Source: an uncultured Clostridia bacterium (GTDB lineage: Bacteria; Bacillota; Clostridia; TANB77; CAG-465). From it: DNA of 64,000 bases. Below the pieces are notes generated by a model, which worked only from the letters and a program-made list of their open reading frames with translations, did no database searches and had not been told where the DNA came from. Shown here piece after piece: positions 1 through 9,566 of the stretch. The stretch lies in the NCBI GenBank assembly GCA_934132895.1, contig CAKPAG010000007.1:1-64000 (forward strand), written 5' to 3'. The position numbers were made by a program, and so were the translations under genes. The stretch's first letter is position 1. Each line of letters begins with the position of its first letter.

Positions 1-26
1 CTATGATTATTTTTATTTTATCATAG
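1..26. terminator. Weak hairpin at left edge
   Basis: A 7-bp perfect inverted repeat (CTATGAT / ATCATAG) encloses a T-rich 12-nt loop. A T run (31-39) follows on the + strand after AAAGG, so it might end a gene left of the window. It could also end alr on the other strand, but the bases needed to judge that lie outside the window. The rest of 27-113 shows nothing recognisable. Confidence 0.25.
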
Positions 27-113
27 AAAGGTTTTTTTTACTACTCTTAGTTTACACAAATTTTTCTACATGCTCTTTATTTTTAAATATCGTTACTCTT
101 TTATATATTGTTT

Positions 114-1209
114 TTAAATTAATATTCGTTCAATTCTTTCATTTAATCTAGAGATTATTTCATAATTTATTGTATTATTTATTTTGGCTATTTCATCTAT
201 ATCCTCTTCAGATTTAAATATAGTTACCTCATCTCCAATATTTAAGTCCTGTTCAATATTAGTTATATCTATCATACACATATCCATGCATATATTCCCA
301 ACAATTTTACATTTGTTGTTACCAACATATACATGATATTTATTAGAGCAAGTTCGTGAAAGTCCATCTGCATATCCGATTGCAATGGTTGCAATTTTTT
401 TGCCAGGAGTAGCAGTATATGTTCCTCCGTAACTTATTTTAGAATCTTTTTCTATATTGTGAATTCTAAGAATTGGAGCTTTTAATGTTAAACATGACTT
501 TATTTCTGGCACTTTAATAGATGTATCTGGCATATATCCATACATTAGTATACCAGTTCTAACATGCGTATACTGAAATTTTGAATATTTCAAAATTCCC
601 GCACTGTTTAAAACATGTATAGCATTAAATTTAAAGCCTAAACTTATTAGTTCCTTAACTATTTTATCAAATCTATTTAATTGAAACACAGTATACTCTT
701 TATTTGTGTCAGCTGAAGAAAGATGAGTGTAAATTCCATCGATAAGTATATTATTTAAGTCTTCATTTATATGTTTTATAGCAGGATAAATATTTGTTTC
801 ATCAAAGCCCAATCTTCCCATTCCACTATCTATTTTTATATGCACTTTTACAGTAGTATTATGTTCTTTAGCATAATCATTTAGTTCTTCTAGCATTTTA
901 ACATTTGAAGCAGATAAAGTAAGATTGTTTTCGATTATATCTTTAAAGTCACATCTTAAAAATTGTGAAGTAACTAAAATGTCAGATTTAATTCCAGATT
1001 TTCTTAAGTTAACACCTTCAGATACTAAGGCCACTCCAAAATTTGATATTCCATTTTTCTCCAAGAAATTTGCTATTATGTTCATGCCGTGCACCATAGG
1101 CATTTGCTTTTACCATTGCTATTATTTTAGTTTCTTTAGATAGTTTTGATTTTATATATTTTATATTATTTAGTAAATTTTCTTTATTAATGTATAATTT
1201 TGTAGACAA
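114..1209 (-). pseudogene. alr: Alanine racemase, frameshifted
   Basis: PLP-dependent racemase that makes D-alanine for peptidoglycan. The first 39 residues, from a TTG start at 1209 with an AGAGGTG ribosome site, end in the PLP-lysine motif MVKANAYG (Lys34). The remaining ~325 residues are in another frame and begin HGMNIIANFLEKNG. Joined, they give a normal-length Alr, with the KANAYGHG motif split exactly at the junction. One extra base near 1091-1094 (TAT GGT G CAC GGC instead of TAT GGT CAC GGC) explains it. Downstream parts look intact, including GYADGLSR and GNICMDMCMID. This is either a real disabling mutation or a one-base assembly error; the lack of any other decay favours a recent change or an error. 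Confidence 0.9.
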
Positions 1210-1235
1210 ATTAATTCACCTCTTAAACAATATAT

Positions 1236-1264
1236 ATGTTACCACAAATATATTATTATTTCAA
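1236..1264 (-). promoter_or_regulatory. alr promoter
   Basis: Read on the minus strand: TTGAAA (1259-1264), a 17-nt spacer ending TGTGG, then TAACAT (1236-1241), giving an extended TGG -10. It lies 27 nt upstream of the TTG start and mirrors the rdgB promoter on the other strand. Confidence 0.6.
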
Positions 1265-1286
1265 GGTAAAAATGACACAAGATAAG

Positions 1287-1315
1287 TTGAAATAATAACA
1301 AAAATGTGGTAATAT
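1287..1315 (+). promoter_or_regulatory. rdgB promoter
   Basis: TTGAAA (1287-1292), 17-nt spacer ending TGTGG, then TAATAT (1310-1315). The TGG just before the -10 makes it an extended -10 promoter. Its sequence is close to the reverse complement of the alr promoter, so the two units fire divergently from a near-palindromic control region. Confidence 0.65.
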
Positions 1316-1339
1316 ATGAAAAAATGGAGGGAAAGAAAA

Positions 1340-1915
1340 ATGAAAGTTTTGTTTGCTACTCATAATGAAGCTAAAAAGAAAATGTATAATGAAAAATTAA
1401 AAAAATGTAATTTAGAAATAATTGGTTTAGATGATTTAAATATTGAGGTGGATGTAGAAGAAACAGGAAATAATTCGAAAGAAAATGCTATTATGAAGGC
1501 AAGAGAGTATTACAAAATAGCTAAAATTCCTACTATAGCAATAGATGATGGCTTAGAACTTGATAACGTACCAGAAAATCTTCAACCAGGTACTCATGTA
1601 AGAAGAATAGAAGGAGAAAAAAGAGCTACTGATGAAGAAGTAATAGAACACTATATTTCTATGGTAAAAAAGTATGGTGAAAACGGTATTCTAAGAGGAA
1701 GATTTAATAAATGTATGGCTATAGCATTAAACGAAGAAGATATAAGATGCATGGTGTTTCCAACAGAAAGGATATTTCATAGTAATGTTATAAAAGATTA
1801 TGATAAAGGATATCCTTTAGGTGCAATTAGCGAAAAGGCAAGTGAATGTATTTCTTTAGAAAAAGAAAATGACGAAAATTTACTTAACCTTATAATGGAG
1901 AGTTTATCCCTTTAA
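1340..1915 (+). CDS. HAM1/RdgB-family non-canonical purine NTP pyrophosphatase
   Basis: 191 residues, normal length for the family. These enzymes hydrolyse dITP, XTP and similar damaged nucleotides to the monophosphate, keeping them out of DNA and RNA. The N-terminus VLFATHNEAKKK matches the family's nucleotide-binding T-N-x-x-K loop. GNNSKENA, IAIDDGLEL (in place of the usual ADDSGL) and PLGAISEKAS follow in the expected order. An in-frame ATG lies 24 nt upstream, but GGAGGG stands 10 nt before the 1340 ATG, so that start is chosen. The changed SDDSGL motif leaves substrate specificity uncertain. It stands alone between alr and rpoB. Confidence 0.85.
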   Translation: MKVLFATHNEAKKKMYNEKLKKCNLEIIGLDDLNIEVDVEETGNNSKENAIMKAREYYKIAKIPTIAIDDGLELDNVPENLQPGTHVRRIEGEKRATDEEVIEHYISMVKKYGENGILRGRFNKCMAIALNEEDIRCMVFPTERIFHSNVIKDYDKGYPLGAISEKASECISLEKENDENLLNLIMESLSL

Positions 1916-1966
1916 ATTTAATATTAATAATTTGGTATAAAAATTTAAAAAAATAAACTTTGTGTA

Positions 1967-1995
1967 TTGACGAAACAAAAAACATATGGTATAAT
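1967..1995 (+). promoter_or_regulatory. rpoBC promoter
   Basis: TTGACG (1967-1972), exact 17-nt spacer, consensus TATAAT (1990-1995) with an extended TGg element (1987-1989). Predicted transcription start is near 2002, giving a leader of about 180 nt before rpoB. Confidence 0.85.
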
Positions 1996-2026
1996 ATTTA
2001 AAACATTGTTTCTTAAGAGGTATTAC

Positions 2027-2156
2027 TATGTAAACTATGATATTAAAGGATGGTTGAAATAGTTGAAAAAATTCGAGTTTATTTTTAGTTAAAAGTTAAT
2101 AGAAATATAAAAGCAAATTAGTTTATGTAAACTAGTTTGGCTTTTTGTTGTCTTTT
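2027..2156 (+). promoter_or_regulatory. rpoBC leader with attenuator-like hairpin
   Basis: In the leader, 2115-2138 folds into an 11-bp stem (one G-T pair). Further pairs from 2111-2114 lead straight into a T run at 2142-2146 and a second one at 2152-2156, which is an intrinsic-terminator shape. The right arm repeats an 11-nt sequence, TATGTAAACTA (2124-2134), that also occurs at 2027-2037. The upstream copy could pair with the terminator's left arm (2119-2125) as an antiterminator. The fold is seen in the sequence; the switching is inferred. Confidence 0.5.
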
Positions 2157-2183
2157 TAAGTTTGTTTATTTGGGGGTATAAAA

Positions 2184-5100
2184 ATGATTCATGAAATTAA
2201 AAATGGAAAAGCAAAAAGAATGAGTTTCTCACATATCAAAGAAGTAATTGATATGCCTGATTTGATTGATATTCAAAAACAATCATATGAATGGTTCTTA
2301 AAATCAGGATTAAAGGATGTATTAGCAGATGCATCTCCAATAACTGACTTTTCAGGTAATCTATTTTTAGAATTTGTAGATTACCATTTAGAAGAAGAAA
2401 CAAAATATACAATTGAAGAAGCTAAAGAAAGAAACACAAGTTATTCTTCTAGATTACAAGTTCAAGTTCGTCTTATCAATCGTGAAACAGGTGAAATAAA
2501 AGAACAAGAAATTTTCTTAGGTGATTTACCTGTAATGACTGATAATGGTACATTCTTAATAAATGGAGCTGAAAGAGTTATAATTTCACAACTTGTTCGT
2601 TCTCCAGGGGTTTACTATGCTTCTGAAAGGGACAAAACTGGTAAATTATTATATAATGCTACAGTTATGCCAATTCGTGGAACTTGGCTTGAGTATGAAT
2701 CAGATGCTCAAGATATGTTATATGCAAGAGTTGATAGAACTAGAAAAGTTCCTCTAACAACTTTAATCAGAGCTTTAGGCGTTGAAACTGATGATCAAAT
2801 AATGAGTTTATTTGAAGATGATTTAATTAACAGTGTTATGTATAAAGATACTGCTAAAACTCAAGATGACGCATTACTTGAAATTTACAAAAAAATTAGA
2901 CCTGGTGAACCATTGCATGTAGATGCTGCAAAAAGTTTACTTTTTGGACTTTTATTTGAACCAAGAAGATATGACTTAGCTAGAGTAGGTAGATACAAAT
3001 ACAATAAAAAATTAAGTATTGCTGAAAGAACAATAGGACATATTGCTGCTGAAGATGTTGTAAATACTGAAACAGGTGAAGTTTTAGTAAATGCTGGTGA
3101 AAAAATCACTAAAGAAAAAGCATATGAAATTAAAAATAGTGGTATAAATGTTGTATATATTGACATCGATGGTAAAAAAGTAAAAATTATTGGTAATAAT
3201 ACAGTAGATATTTCTAAATATTTAGGAATTGATATCGACAAAGATGTTATAAAAGAAGAAGTATATTTCCCTGCATTAAAAGAATTATTAGATTCTTTAG
3301 GTGATGATGTAGAAGAAAAAGAATTAAGAAAGAAAATAAAATTAAATAGAGAAAAATTAGTTAAAAAATGCGCTACATTAGATGATATAATGGCTTCAAT
3401 TAACTATTTTGTAAACTTTAGATTTGGTTTAGGTGAAACTGACGATATTGACCATTTAGGAAATAGACGTGTTAGATGTGTTGGTGAATTGTTACAAAAC
3501 CAATTTAGAATAGGTCTTGCACGTTTAGAAAGAGTAGTTCGTGAAAGAATGGCTACACAAGATTTAGATGTTGCAACTCCACAAACTTTAATTAATATAA
3601 AACCAGTAGTTGGTGCGTTAAGAGAATTCTTTGGTAGTTCACAACTTTCTCAATTTATGGATCAAATTAATCCACTTGCTGAACTTACACATAAAAGAAG
3701 AATATCAGCATTAGGACCTGGTGGTTTAACACGTGAAAGAGCAGGATTTGAAGTTCGTGATGTTCATCATACACATTACGGAAGACTTTGTCCAATAGAA
3801 TCTCCTGAAGGACCAAACATTGGACTTATATCTTCACTTTCAACATTTGCTAAAATAAATAGATATGGATTTATCGAAACACCATATAGAGTTATTAATA
3901 AAGAAACAGGTGTTGTAACTGATGAAGTTGTTTATATAACAGCAGATGAAGAAGATAAATATATTGTTGCTCAAGCAAATGAACCTCTAGATAAAGATAA
4001 TAAATTTGTAAATAAAAGAGTAAAAATTAGACATCAAGATGAGATCGTTGAAATAGAAAGAGAAAAAGTTGACTTGATGGATGTATCTCCAAGACAACTT
4101 GTATCTGTTGCAACAGCAATGATACCATTCCTTGAAAATGATGATGCTAAACGTGCTCTTATGGGATCAAACATGCAACGTCAAGCAGTACCTCTATTAA
4201 AAACAGATAGTCCAATTGTTGGAACTGGTATAGAATACAAAGCAGCAGTTGATTCCGGTATAGTTATATTAGCTAAGAATGATGGTGTAGTATCATACGT
4301 TAGTGCAAACAAAATTATAATTGATACTAAAAAAGGAAAAGATGAATATCATCTAATCAAATATCAAAGATCTAACCAAGGAACTTGTATTAACCAAAAA
4401 CCAATAGTTTTAAAAGGTGAAAAGGTTAAAAAAGGTGATGTAATAGCTGATGGACCATCAACAGATAAAGGAGAACTTGCACTTGGTAAAAATATTCTTG
4501 TAGGTTTCATGACTTGGGAAGGCTATAACTACGAAGATGCGATCCTTATTTCAGAAGATTTAGTAAGAGATGATGTACTTACTACAATTCATATAGAAGA
4601 TTATGATTGTGAATCAAGAGATACAAAACTTGGACCTGAAGAAATAACAAGAGAAGTACCAAATGTTGGTGATGATGCACTTAAAGACTTAGATGAAAAT
4701 GGTATAATTCGTATAGGCGCTGAAGTAAGACCAGGAGATATCTTAGTTGGTAAAGTTACTCCAAAAGGAGAAACTGAACTTACAGCAGAAGAAAAATTAT
4801 TAAGAGCTATCTTTGGTGAAAAATCTAGAGAAGTAAGAGATACTTCTTTAAGAGTTCCACATGGTGAAGCTGGTACTGTTGTAGATGTTAAAATTTACAC
4901 AAGAGAAACTTCAGATGAACTTGCAGCTGGTGTAAACAAAGTTGTAAGAATATACATAGCTCAAAAAAGAAAAATCTCTGTTGGTGATAAGATTTCTGGA
5001 CGTCATGGTAATAAAGGTGTTATTTCTCGTATATTACCAAGAGAAGATATGCCATACCTACCAGATGGTACACCACTTCAAATCGTACTTAACCCACTAG

Positions 5101-5864
5101 GTATACCTTCACGTATGAACGTTGGTCAAGTATTAGAAGTACATCTTGGATATATTGCAAAACAACTTGGATGGAAGATATCAACTCCAGTATTTGATGG
5201 AGCAAAAGAGTCAGATATTAAAGCTTTATTTGAAAGCAAAGGATTAAATCCTACTGGTAAATTCCCAATTCACGATGGTAGAACAGGTGAATTACTTGAT
5301 GCAGAAGTTACAGTTGGATATATGTATATGCTTAAACTATATCATATGGTTGAAGATAAAATACATGCTCGTTCTATTGGACCTTACTCTTTGGTTACTC
5401 AACAACCTCTTGGTGGTAAAGCACAATTTGGTGGACAAAGATTTGGTGAAATGGAAGTTTGGGCTCTTGAAGCATATGGTGCATCTTATACATTACAAGA
5501 AATGCTTACTGTAAAATCTGATGATACAGTTGGAAGACTTAAAACATATGAAGCTATTGTTAAAGGTGAAAGTATACCAACACCAGGAATACCTGAATCA
5601 TTTAGAGTACTTACAAAAGAATTACAAAGTTTGGGATTGGATCTTAAAATGTATCGCGAAGATGAAAAACTAGAATTAAGAGAATCTATTGAAGATGATA
5701 CAGATGGAGTAGAACCTAATTTAGATGACGATGTAGACATGACTGTAACAGAAAATGATTTTGTTGGAATGTCACTTGAAGATGAAAATGGTGATAGCAT
5801 AGAAGATGACCAAGATGATTTATTAGATAACGAATTTGATGAAACAATTGATAGTGAAGAATAA
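2184..5864 (+). CDS. rpoB: RNA polymerase beta subunit
   Basis: 1,226 residues, normal for Bacillota. Forms the catalytic core with beta' and holds the rifampicin pocket: the cluster SSQLSQFMDQINPLAELTHK followed by RRISALGPGGL is wild-type in form. Also visible are GEMEVWALEAYGA near the C-terminus and the EDAI(L)ISE / GRHGNKG active-site regions. An acidic tail of about 50 residues (rich in D and E) ends the protein. The ribosome site GGGGG is 7 nt before the ATG. rplJ-rplL is not upstream, unlike in many Bacillota, so rpoBC has its own promoter here. Confidence 0.99.
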   Translation: MIHEIKNGKAKRMSFSHIKEVIDMPDLIDIQKQSYEWFLKSGLKDVLADASPITDFSGNLFLEFVDYHLEEETKYTIEEAKERNTSYSSRLQVQVRLINRETGEIKEQEIFLGDLPVMTDNGTFLINGAERVIISQLVRSPGVYYASERDKTGKLLYNATVMPIRGTWLEYESDAQDMLYARVDRTRKVPLTTLIRALGVETDDQIMSLFEDDLINSVMYKDTAKTQDDALLEIYKKIRPGEPLHVDAAKSLLFGLLFEPRRYDLARVGRYKYNKKLSIAERTIGHIAAEDVVNTETGEVLVNAGEKITKEKAYEIKNSGINVVYIDIDGKKVKIIGNNTVDISKYLGIDIDKDVIKEEVYFPALKELLDSLGDDVEEKELRKKIKLNREKLVKKCATLDDIMASINYFVNFRFGLGETDDIDHLGNRRVRCVGELLQNQFRIGLARLERVVRERMATQDLDVATPQTLINIKPVVGALREFFGSSQLSQFMDQINPLAELTHKRRISALGPGGLTRERAGFEVRDVHHTHYGRLCPIESPEGPNIGLISSLSTFAKINRYGFIETPYRVINKETGVVTDEVVYITADEEDKYIVAQANEPLDKDNKFVNKRVKIRHQDEIVEIEREKVDLMDVSPRQLVSVATAMIPFLENDDAKRALMGSNMQRQAVPLLKTDSPIVGTGIEYKAAVDSGIVILAKNDGVVSYVSANKIIIDTKKGKDEYHLIKYQRSNQGTCINQKPIVLKGEKVKKGDVIADGPSTDKGELALGKNILVGFMTWEGYNYEDAILISEDLVRDDVLTTIHIEDYDCESRDTKLGPEEITREVPNVGDDALKDLDENGIIRIGAEVRPGDILVGKVTPKGETELTAEEKLLRAIFGEKSREVRDTSLRVPHGEAGTVVDVKIYTRETSDELAAGVNKVVRIYIAQKRKISVGDKISGRHGNKGVISRILPREDMPYLPDGTPLQIVLNPLGIPSRMNVGQVLEVHLGYIAKQLGWKISTPVFDGAKESDIKALFESKGLNPTGKFPIHDGRTGELLDAEVTVGYMYMLKLYHMVEDKIHARSIGPYSLVTQQPLGGKAQFGGQRFGEMEVWALEAYGASYTLQEMLTVKSDDTVGRLKTYEAIVKGESIPTPGIPESFRVLTKELQSLGLDLKMYREDEKLELRESIEDDTDGVEPNLDDDVDMTVTENDFVGMSLEDENGDSIEDDQDDLLDNEFDETIDSEE

Positions 5865-5885
5865 GTATAAGGGGGAAATAATAAA

Positions 5886-8800
5886 ATGCAAGATTTAGAA
5901 AAGTTTGATAGATTAAGTATTGGACTTGCATCTCCAGAAAAGATTAGAGAATGGTCAAAAGGAGAAGTAAAAAAACCTGAAACTATTAACTATAGAACAT
6001 TAAAACCAGAAAGAGATGGACTTTTCTGCGAAAAGATTTTTGGACCTACCAAAGATTGGGAATGTTATTGTGGAAAGTACAAAAAAGTTAGATATAAAGG
6101 AATAATATGTGATAGATGTGGAGTTGAAGTTACAAAGAAAAAAGTAAGACGTGAAAGATTAGGACATATTGAACTTGCATGCCCTGTATCTCATATATGG
6201 TTCTTTAAAGGAATTCCTGGAAGAATGGGACTTATACTTGATATTTCACCAAAAGCATTAGAAAAAGTGTTATACTTTGCATCATACATTGTTTTAGATG
6301 CTAAAGATACTGCACTTAAAGAATGTGATATTTTAAATGAAAAAGAGTATAGAGAAGCAATTGAAAAATATGGACCAGGAAGTATAAGAGTTGGAATGGG
6401 AGCTGAAGCAGTAAGAGAATTACTTGCTAAAGTAGACCTTATAAAACTACAAAAAAGTTTAATGAAAGATTTACAAAAAGCAACAGGCGCAAAAAGAGCT
6501 AAACTTTTAAAGAGACTTGAAACTGTTGATGCGTTTATCGAATCAGGAAACAGACCTGAATGGATGATTCTAGAGGTATTACCTGTAATACCTCCAGAGT
6601 TAAGACCAATGGTTCAACTTGATGGAGGAAGATTTGCAACTTCTGACTTAAATGATTTATATAGAAGAGTTATTAATAGAAATAACAGATTAAAAAGATT
6701 ACTTGAATTAGAAGCACCAGATATCATTGTAAGAAATGAAAAGAGAATGCTACAAGAAGCAGTAGATGCTTTAATAGATAATGGTAGACGTGGTAGACCT
6801 ATTACTGGTGCAGGTGGTAGAGCTTTAAAATCTCTATCAGATATGTTAAAAGGAAAACAAGGTAGATTTAGACAAAACTTACTAGGTAAAAGGGTTGACT
6901 ATTCAGGTCGTTCTGTTATCGTAGTAGGACCAGATTTAAAAATATATCAATGTGGTCTTCCAAGAGAAATGGCACTTGAATTATTCAAACCATTTGTTAT
7001 GAAAGAACTTGTAAAAAGAGGACTAGCGTTTAATATAAAAAATGCTAAAAGAATGGTAGAAAGAACAGCAGTTGAAGTATGGGATGTACTAGAAGAAGTT
7101 ATAAAAGATAGACCAGTAATGCTAAACCGTGCACCAACACTTCATAGACTTGGAATTCAAGCATTTGAGCCTGTACTTGTTGAAGGTAGAGCAATTAAAC
7201 TTCATCCACTTGTTTGTACAGCGTTTAATGCTGACTTCGATGGTGACCAAATGGCAGTTCATGTACCACTTTCACCAGAAGCAGTTGCTGAAGCAAAAAT
7301 ATTAATGCTTGCTTCAAACAACTTATTAAAATTACAAGATGGTAAACCAGTAACTGTTCCATCACAAGATATGATACTTGGTTCATATTACTTAACAGCA
7401 GAGTTTGACGATGAAGCAGGAAGTGATAAAGTAAGAGTATTCTCTGATGTAGATGAAGCAATGATGGCTTATGATGAAAAAGTAATTGGAATGCATACTC
7501 CTATAAAAGTAAGAGTTACAAAGGAAATAGATGGTGAGAAGATAACTGGAATAATCGATGCAACACCAGGTAGACTTATATTTAACAGTTATATACCTCA
7601 AGATATAGGTTTCGTTGATAGAACTAAAAAGGAAAACTTACTTAAACTTGAAATAGATTTCCCAGTCAAGAAAAAAGAACTTGGAATTATAATTGATAGA
7701 TGTATATCTAAACATGGAATTACTAAAACATCTGTAGTTCTTGATGATATAAAATCTAATGGATATAAATATTCTACTCAAGCAGCAGTAACAGTATCAG
7801 TATCTGATATTGAAATACCAGAAAATAAACCAGTAATTCTTGAAGAAGCAAACCAAGAAGCTGAAAAAGTAATCAAGAATTATAAACGTGGACTTATATC
7901 TAATGATGAAAGATATAATGAAATAATTAAAATATGGTCTGATGCTACAGATAAAATTCAAGCAGAGATCATGAATAACCCAAATAAAAGAAACCCAATT
8001 CAAATGATGGCATATACAGGTGCCAGAGGTAACCCAACTCAGATAAGACAGCTTGCTGGTATGAGAGGACTTATGGCAAATACAATGGGGCAAACAATAG
8101 AGCTTCCTATCAAGTCTAACTTTAAAGAAGGACTAGACGTTCTTGAATTCTTTATTGCATCGCACGGTGCAAGAAAAGGACTTGCTGATACAGCTTTAAG
8201 AACAGCCGATTCTGGATATTTAACTCGTAGACTTGTTGATGTTAACCAAGATGTTATTGTTATGGAAGACGATTGTGGTACAGAACATGGTTTTGAAGTT
8301 TCTGCTATTATGGAAAGTGGAGAACCAGTTGAAAAACTATATGAAAGAATTGAAGGAAGATATTTAGCTGAAGATATTCTTGATGATAAAGAAAATGTAG
8401 TATTTACAAGAAATACATACATAACTGCAGATATAGCAGATAAAATTGTATCAATGGGAATAGAAAAAGTTAAAATAAGATCTGCACTTACTTGCGAATC
8501 TGTTAGAGGCGTATGTGCAAAATGTTATGGTAAAAACTTGGCAACAGGAGAACCAATAACAAAAGGAGAAGCAATAGGTATTATTGCAGCTCAATCAATA
8601 GGTGAACCAGGTACACAGCTTACAATGAGAACTATCCACAGTGGTGGTGTAGCAGGTTCTGATATAACTCAAGGTCTACCTAGGGTTGAAGAATTATTTG
8701 AAGCAAGAAAACCAAAGGGCGTTGCTTTAGTAAGTGAAATAGATGGTGTCGTTTCAATTGGTGAACATGGTAATAACAAAGAAGTTACTGTAACTAAAAA

Positions 8801-9464
8801 CGAAAAAGAAGTAGAAAAATATGTTATAGATTATGGTATGAGACTTGTTGTAAATGAAGGTGACAGAATTGAAGCTGGAGATAGAATAACAGAAGGATCT
8901 CTTGATCCACATGATATTGTTCGTATTAAAGGCTCTGTTGCTGTAGAAAATTACTTAATTGAAGAAGTTCAAAAAGTATATAGAACACAAGGTGTTCATA
9001 TCAATGATAAACATATAGAAATAGTTGCTCGTCAAATGTTAAGAAAAATATTAATTGAGGATGCAGGAGACACTAATTTAATATTAGGAACAACTGTTGA
9101 TATGACAGACTTTAATGAGGAAAACAAAAAATGTATAGAAGCAGGTAAAAAACCGGCTAAAGGTAAAAAGACACTTTTAGGAATAACTAAAGTTGCACTT
9201 CTTACTGACTCATTCTTGTCAGCAGCTTCATTCCAAGAAACAGCAAGAGTTCTTACAGATGCAGCTGTTAAAGGTAAAGTTGATAAGTTACAAGGACTAA
9301 AAGAGAATGTTATAATTGGTAGACTAATACCTGCAGGAACTGGAATAGTTGATTATGCTGGTATGGAAGTTGATACTAAAGAATCATTAAGTAAATATCA
9401 AATGGAAGATATAGAACATCTTTCTGCAGAAAATGCAATATTAAAAGATGATGATATAATATAA
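5886..9464 (+). CDS. rpoC: RNA polymerase beta' subunit
   Basis: 1,192 residues. Contains the invariant catalytic NADFDGDQM that binds the active-site magnesium. The N-terminal zinc site is CYCG...CDRCG, and a second zinc site is made by C-GTEHGF and CESVRGVCAKCYG. The bridge-helix and trigger-loop region MGQTIELPIKSNFKEGL is present. It starts 21 nt after rpoB behind AAGGGGGAA and is co-transcribed with it. The length fits Bacillota without the large insertions of Proteobacteria. Confidence 0.99.
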   Translation: MQDLEKFDRLSIGLASPEKIREWSKGEVKKPETINYRTLKPERDGLFCEKIFGPTKDWECYCGKYKKVRYKGIICDRCGVEVTKKKVRRERLGHIELACPVSHIWFFKGIPGRMGLILDISPKALEKVLYFASYIVLDAKDTALKECDILNEKEYREAIEKYGPGSIRVGMGAEAVRELLAKVDLIKLQKSLMKDLQKATGAKRAKLLKRLETVDAFIESGNRPEWMILEVLPVIPPELRPMVQLDGGRFATSDLNDLYRRVINRNNRLKRLLELEAPDIIVRNEKRMLQEAVDALIDNGRRGRPITGAGGRALKSLSDMLKGKQGRFRQNLLGKRVDYSGRSVIVVGPDLKIYQCGLPREMALELFKPFVMKELVKRGLAFNIKNAKRMVERTAVEVWDVLEEVIKDRPVMLNRAPTLHRLGIQAFEPVLVEGRAIKLHPLVCTAFNADFDGDQMAVHVPLSPEAVAEAKILMLASNNLLKLQDGKPVTVPSQDMILGSYYLTAEFDDEAGSDKVRVFSDVDEAMMAYDEKVIGMHTPIKVRVTKEIDGEKITGIIDATPGRLIFNSYIPQDIGFVDRTKKENLLKLEIDFPVKKKELGIIIDRCISKHGITKTSVVLDDIKSNGYKYSTQAAVTVSVSDIEIPENKPVILEEANQEAEKVIKNYKRGLISNDERYNEIIKIWSDATDKIQAEIMNNPNKRNPIQMMAYTGARGNPTQIRQLAGMRGLMANTMGQTIELPIKSNFKEGLDVLEFFIASHGARKGLADTALRTADSGYLTRRLVDVNQDVIVMEDDCGTEHGFEVSAIMESGEPVEKLYERIEGRYLAEDILDDKENVVFTRNTYITADIADKIVSMGIEKVKIRSALTCESVRGVCAKCYGKNLATGEPITKGEAIGIIAAQSIGEPGTQLTMRTIHSGGVAGSDITQGLPRVEELFEARKPKGVALVSEIDGVVSIGEHGNNKEVTVTKNEKEVEKYVIDYGMRLVVNEGDRIEAGDRITEGSLDPHDIVRIKGSVAVENYLIEEVQKVYRTQGVHINDKHIEIVARQMLRKILIEDAGDTNLILGTTVDMTDFNEENKKCIEAGKKPAKGKKTLLGITKVALLTDSFLSAASFQETARVLTDAAVKGKVDKLQGLKENVIIGRLIPAGTGIVDYAGMEVDTKESLSKYQMEDIEHLSAENAILKDDDII

Positions 9465-9471
9465 TCTAATG

Positions 9472-9507
9472 AAAAAGGAGAAGATTTGTTAAAAATTCTC
9501 CTTTTTT
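9472..9507 (+). terminator. rpoBC intrinsic terminator
   Basis: AAAAAGGAGAA (9472-9482) pairs with TTCTCCTTTTT (9496-9506) and runs into T6-GTTGTC-T7. The split T tract also follows the rpoB leader hairpin. Confidence 0.9.
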
Positions 9508-9566
9508 GTTGTCTTTTTTTCTTAAATATAATAAAATAGAATATATATTATAGTCAAGGAGAGAGT

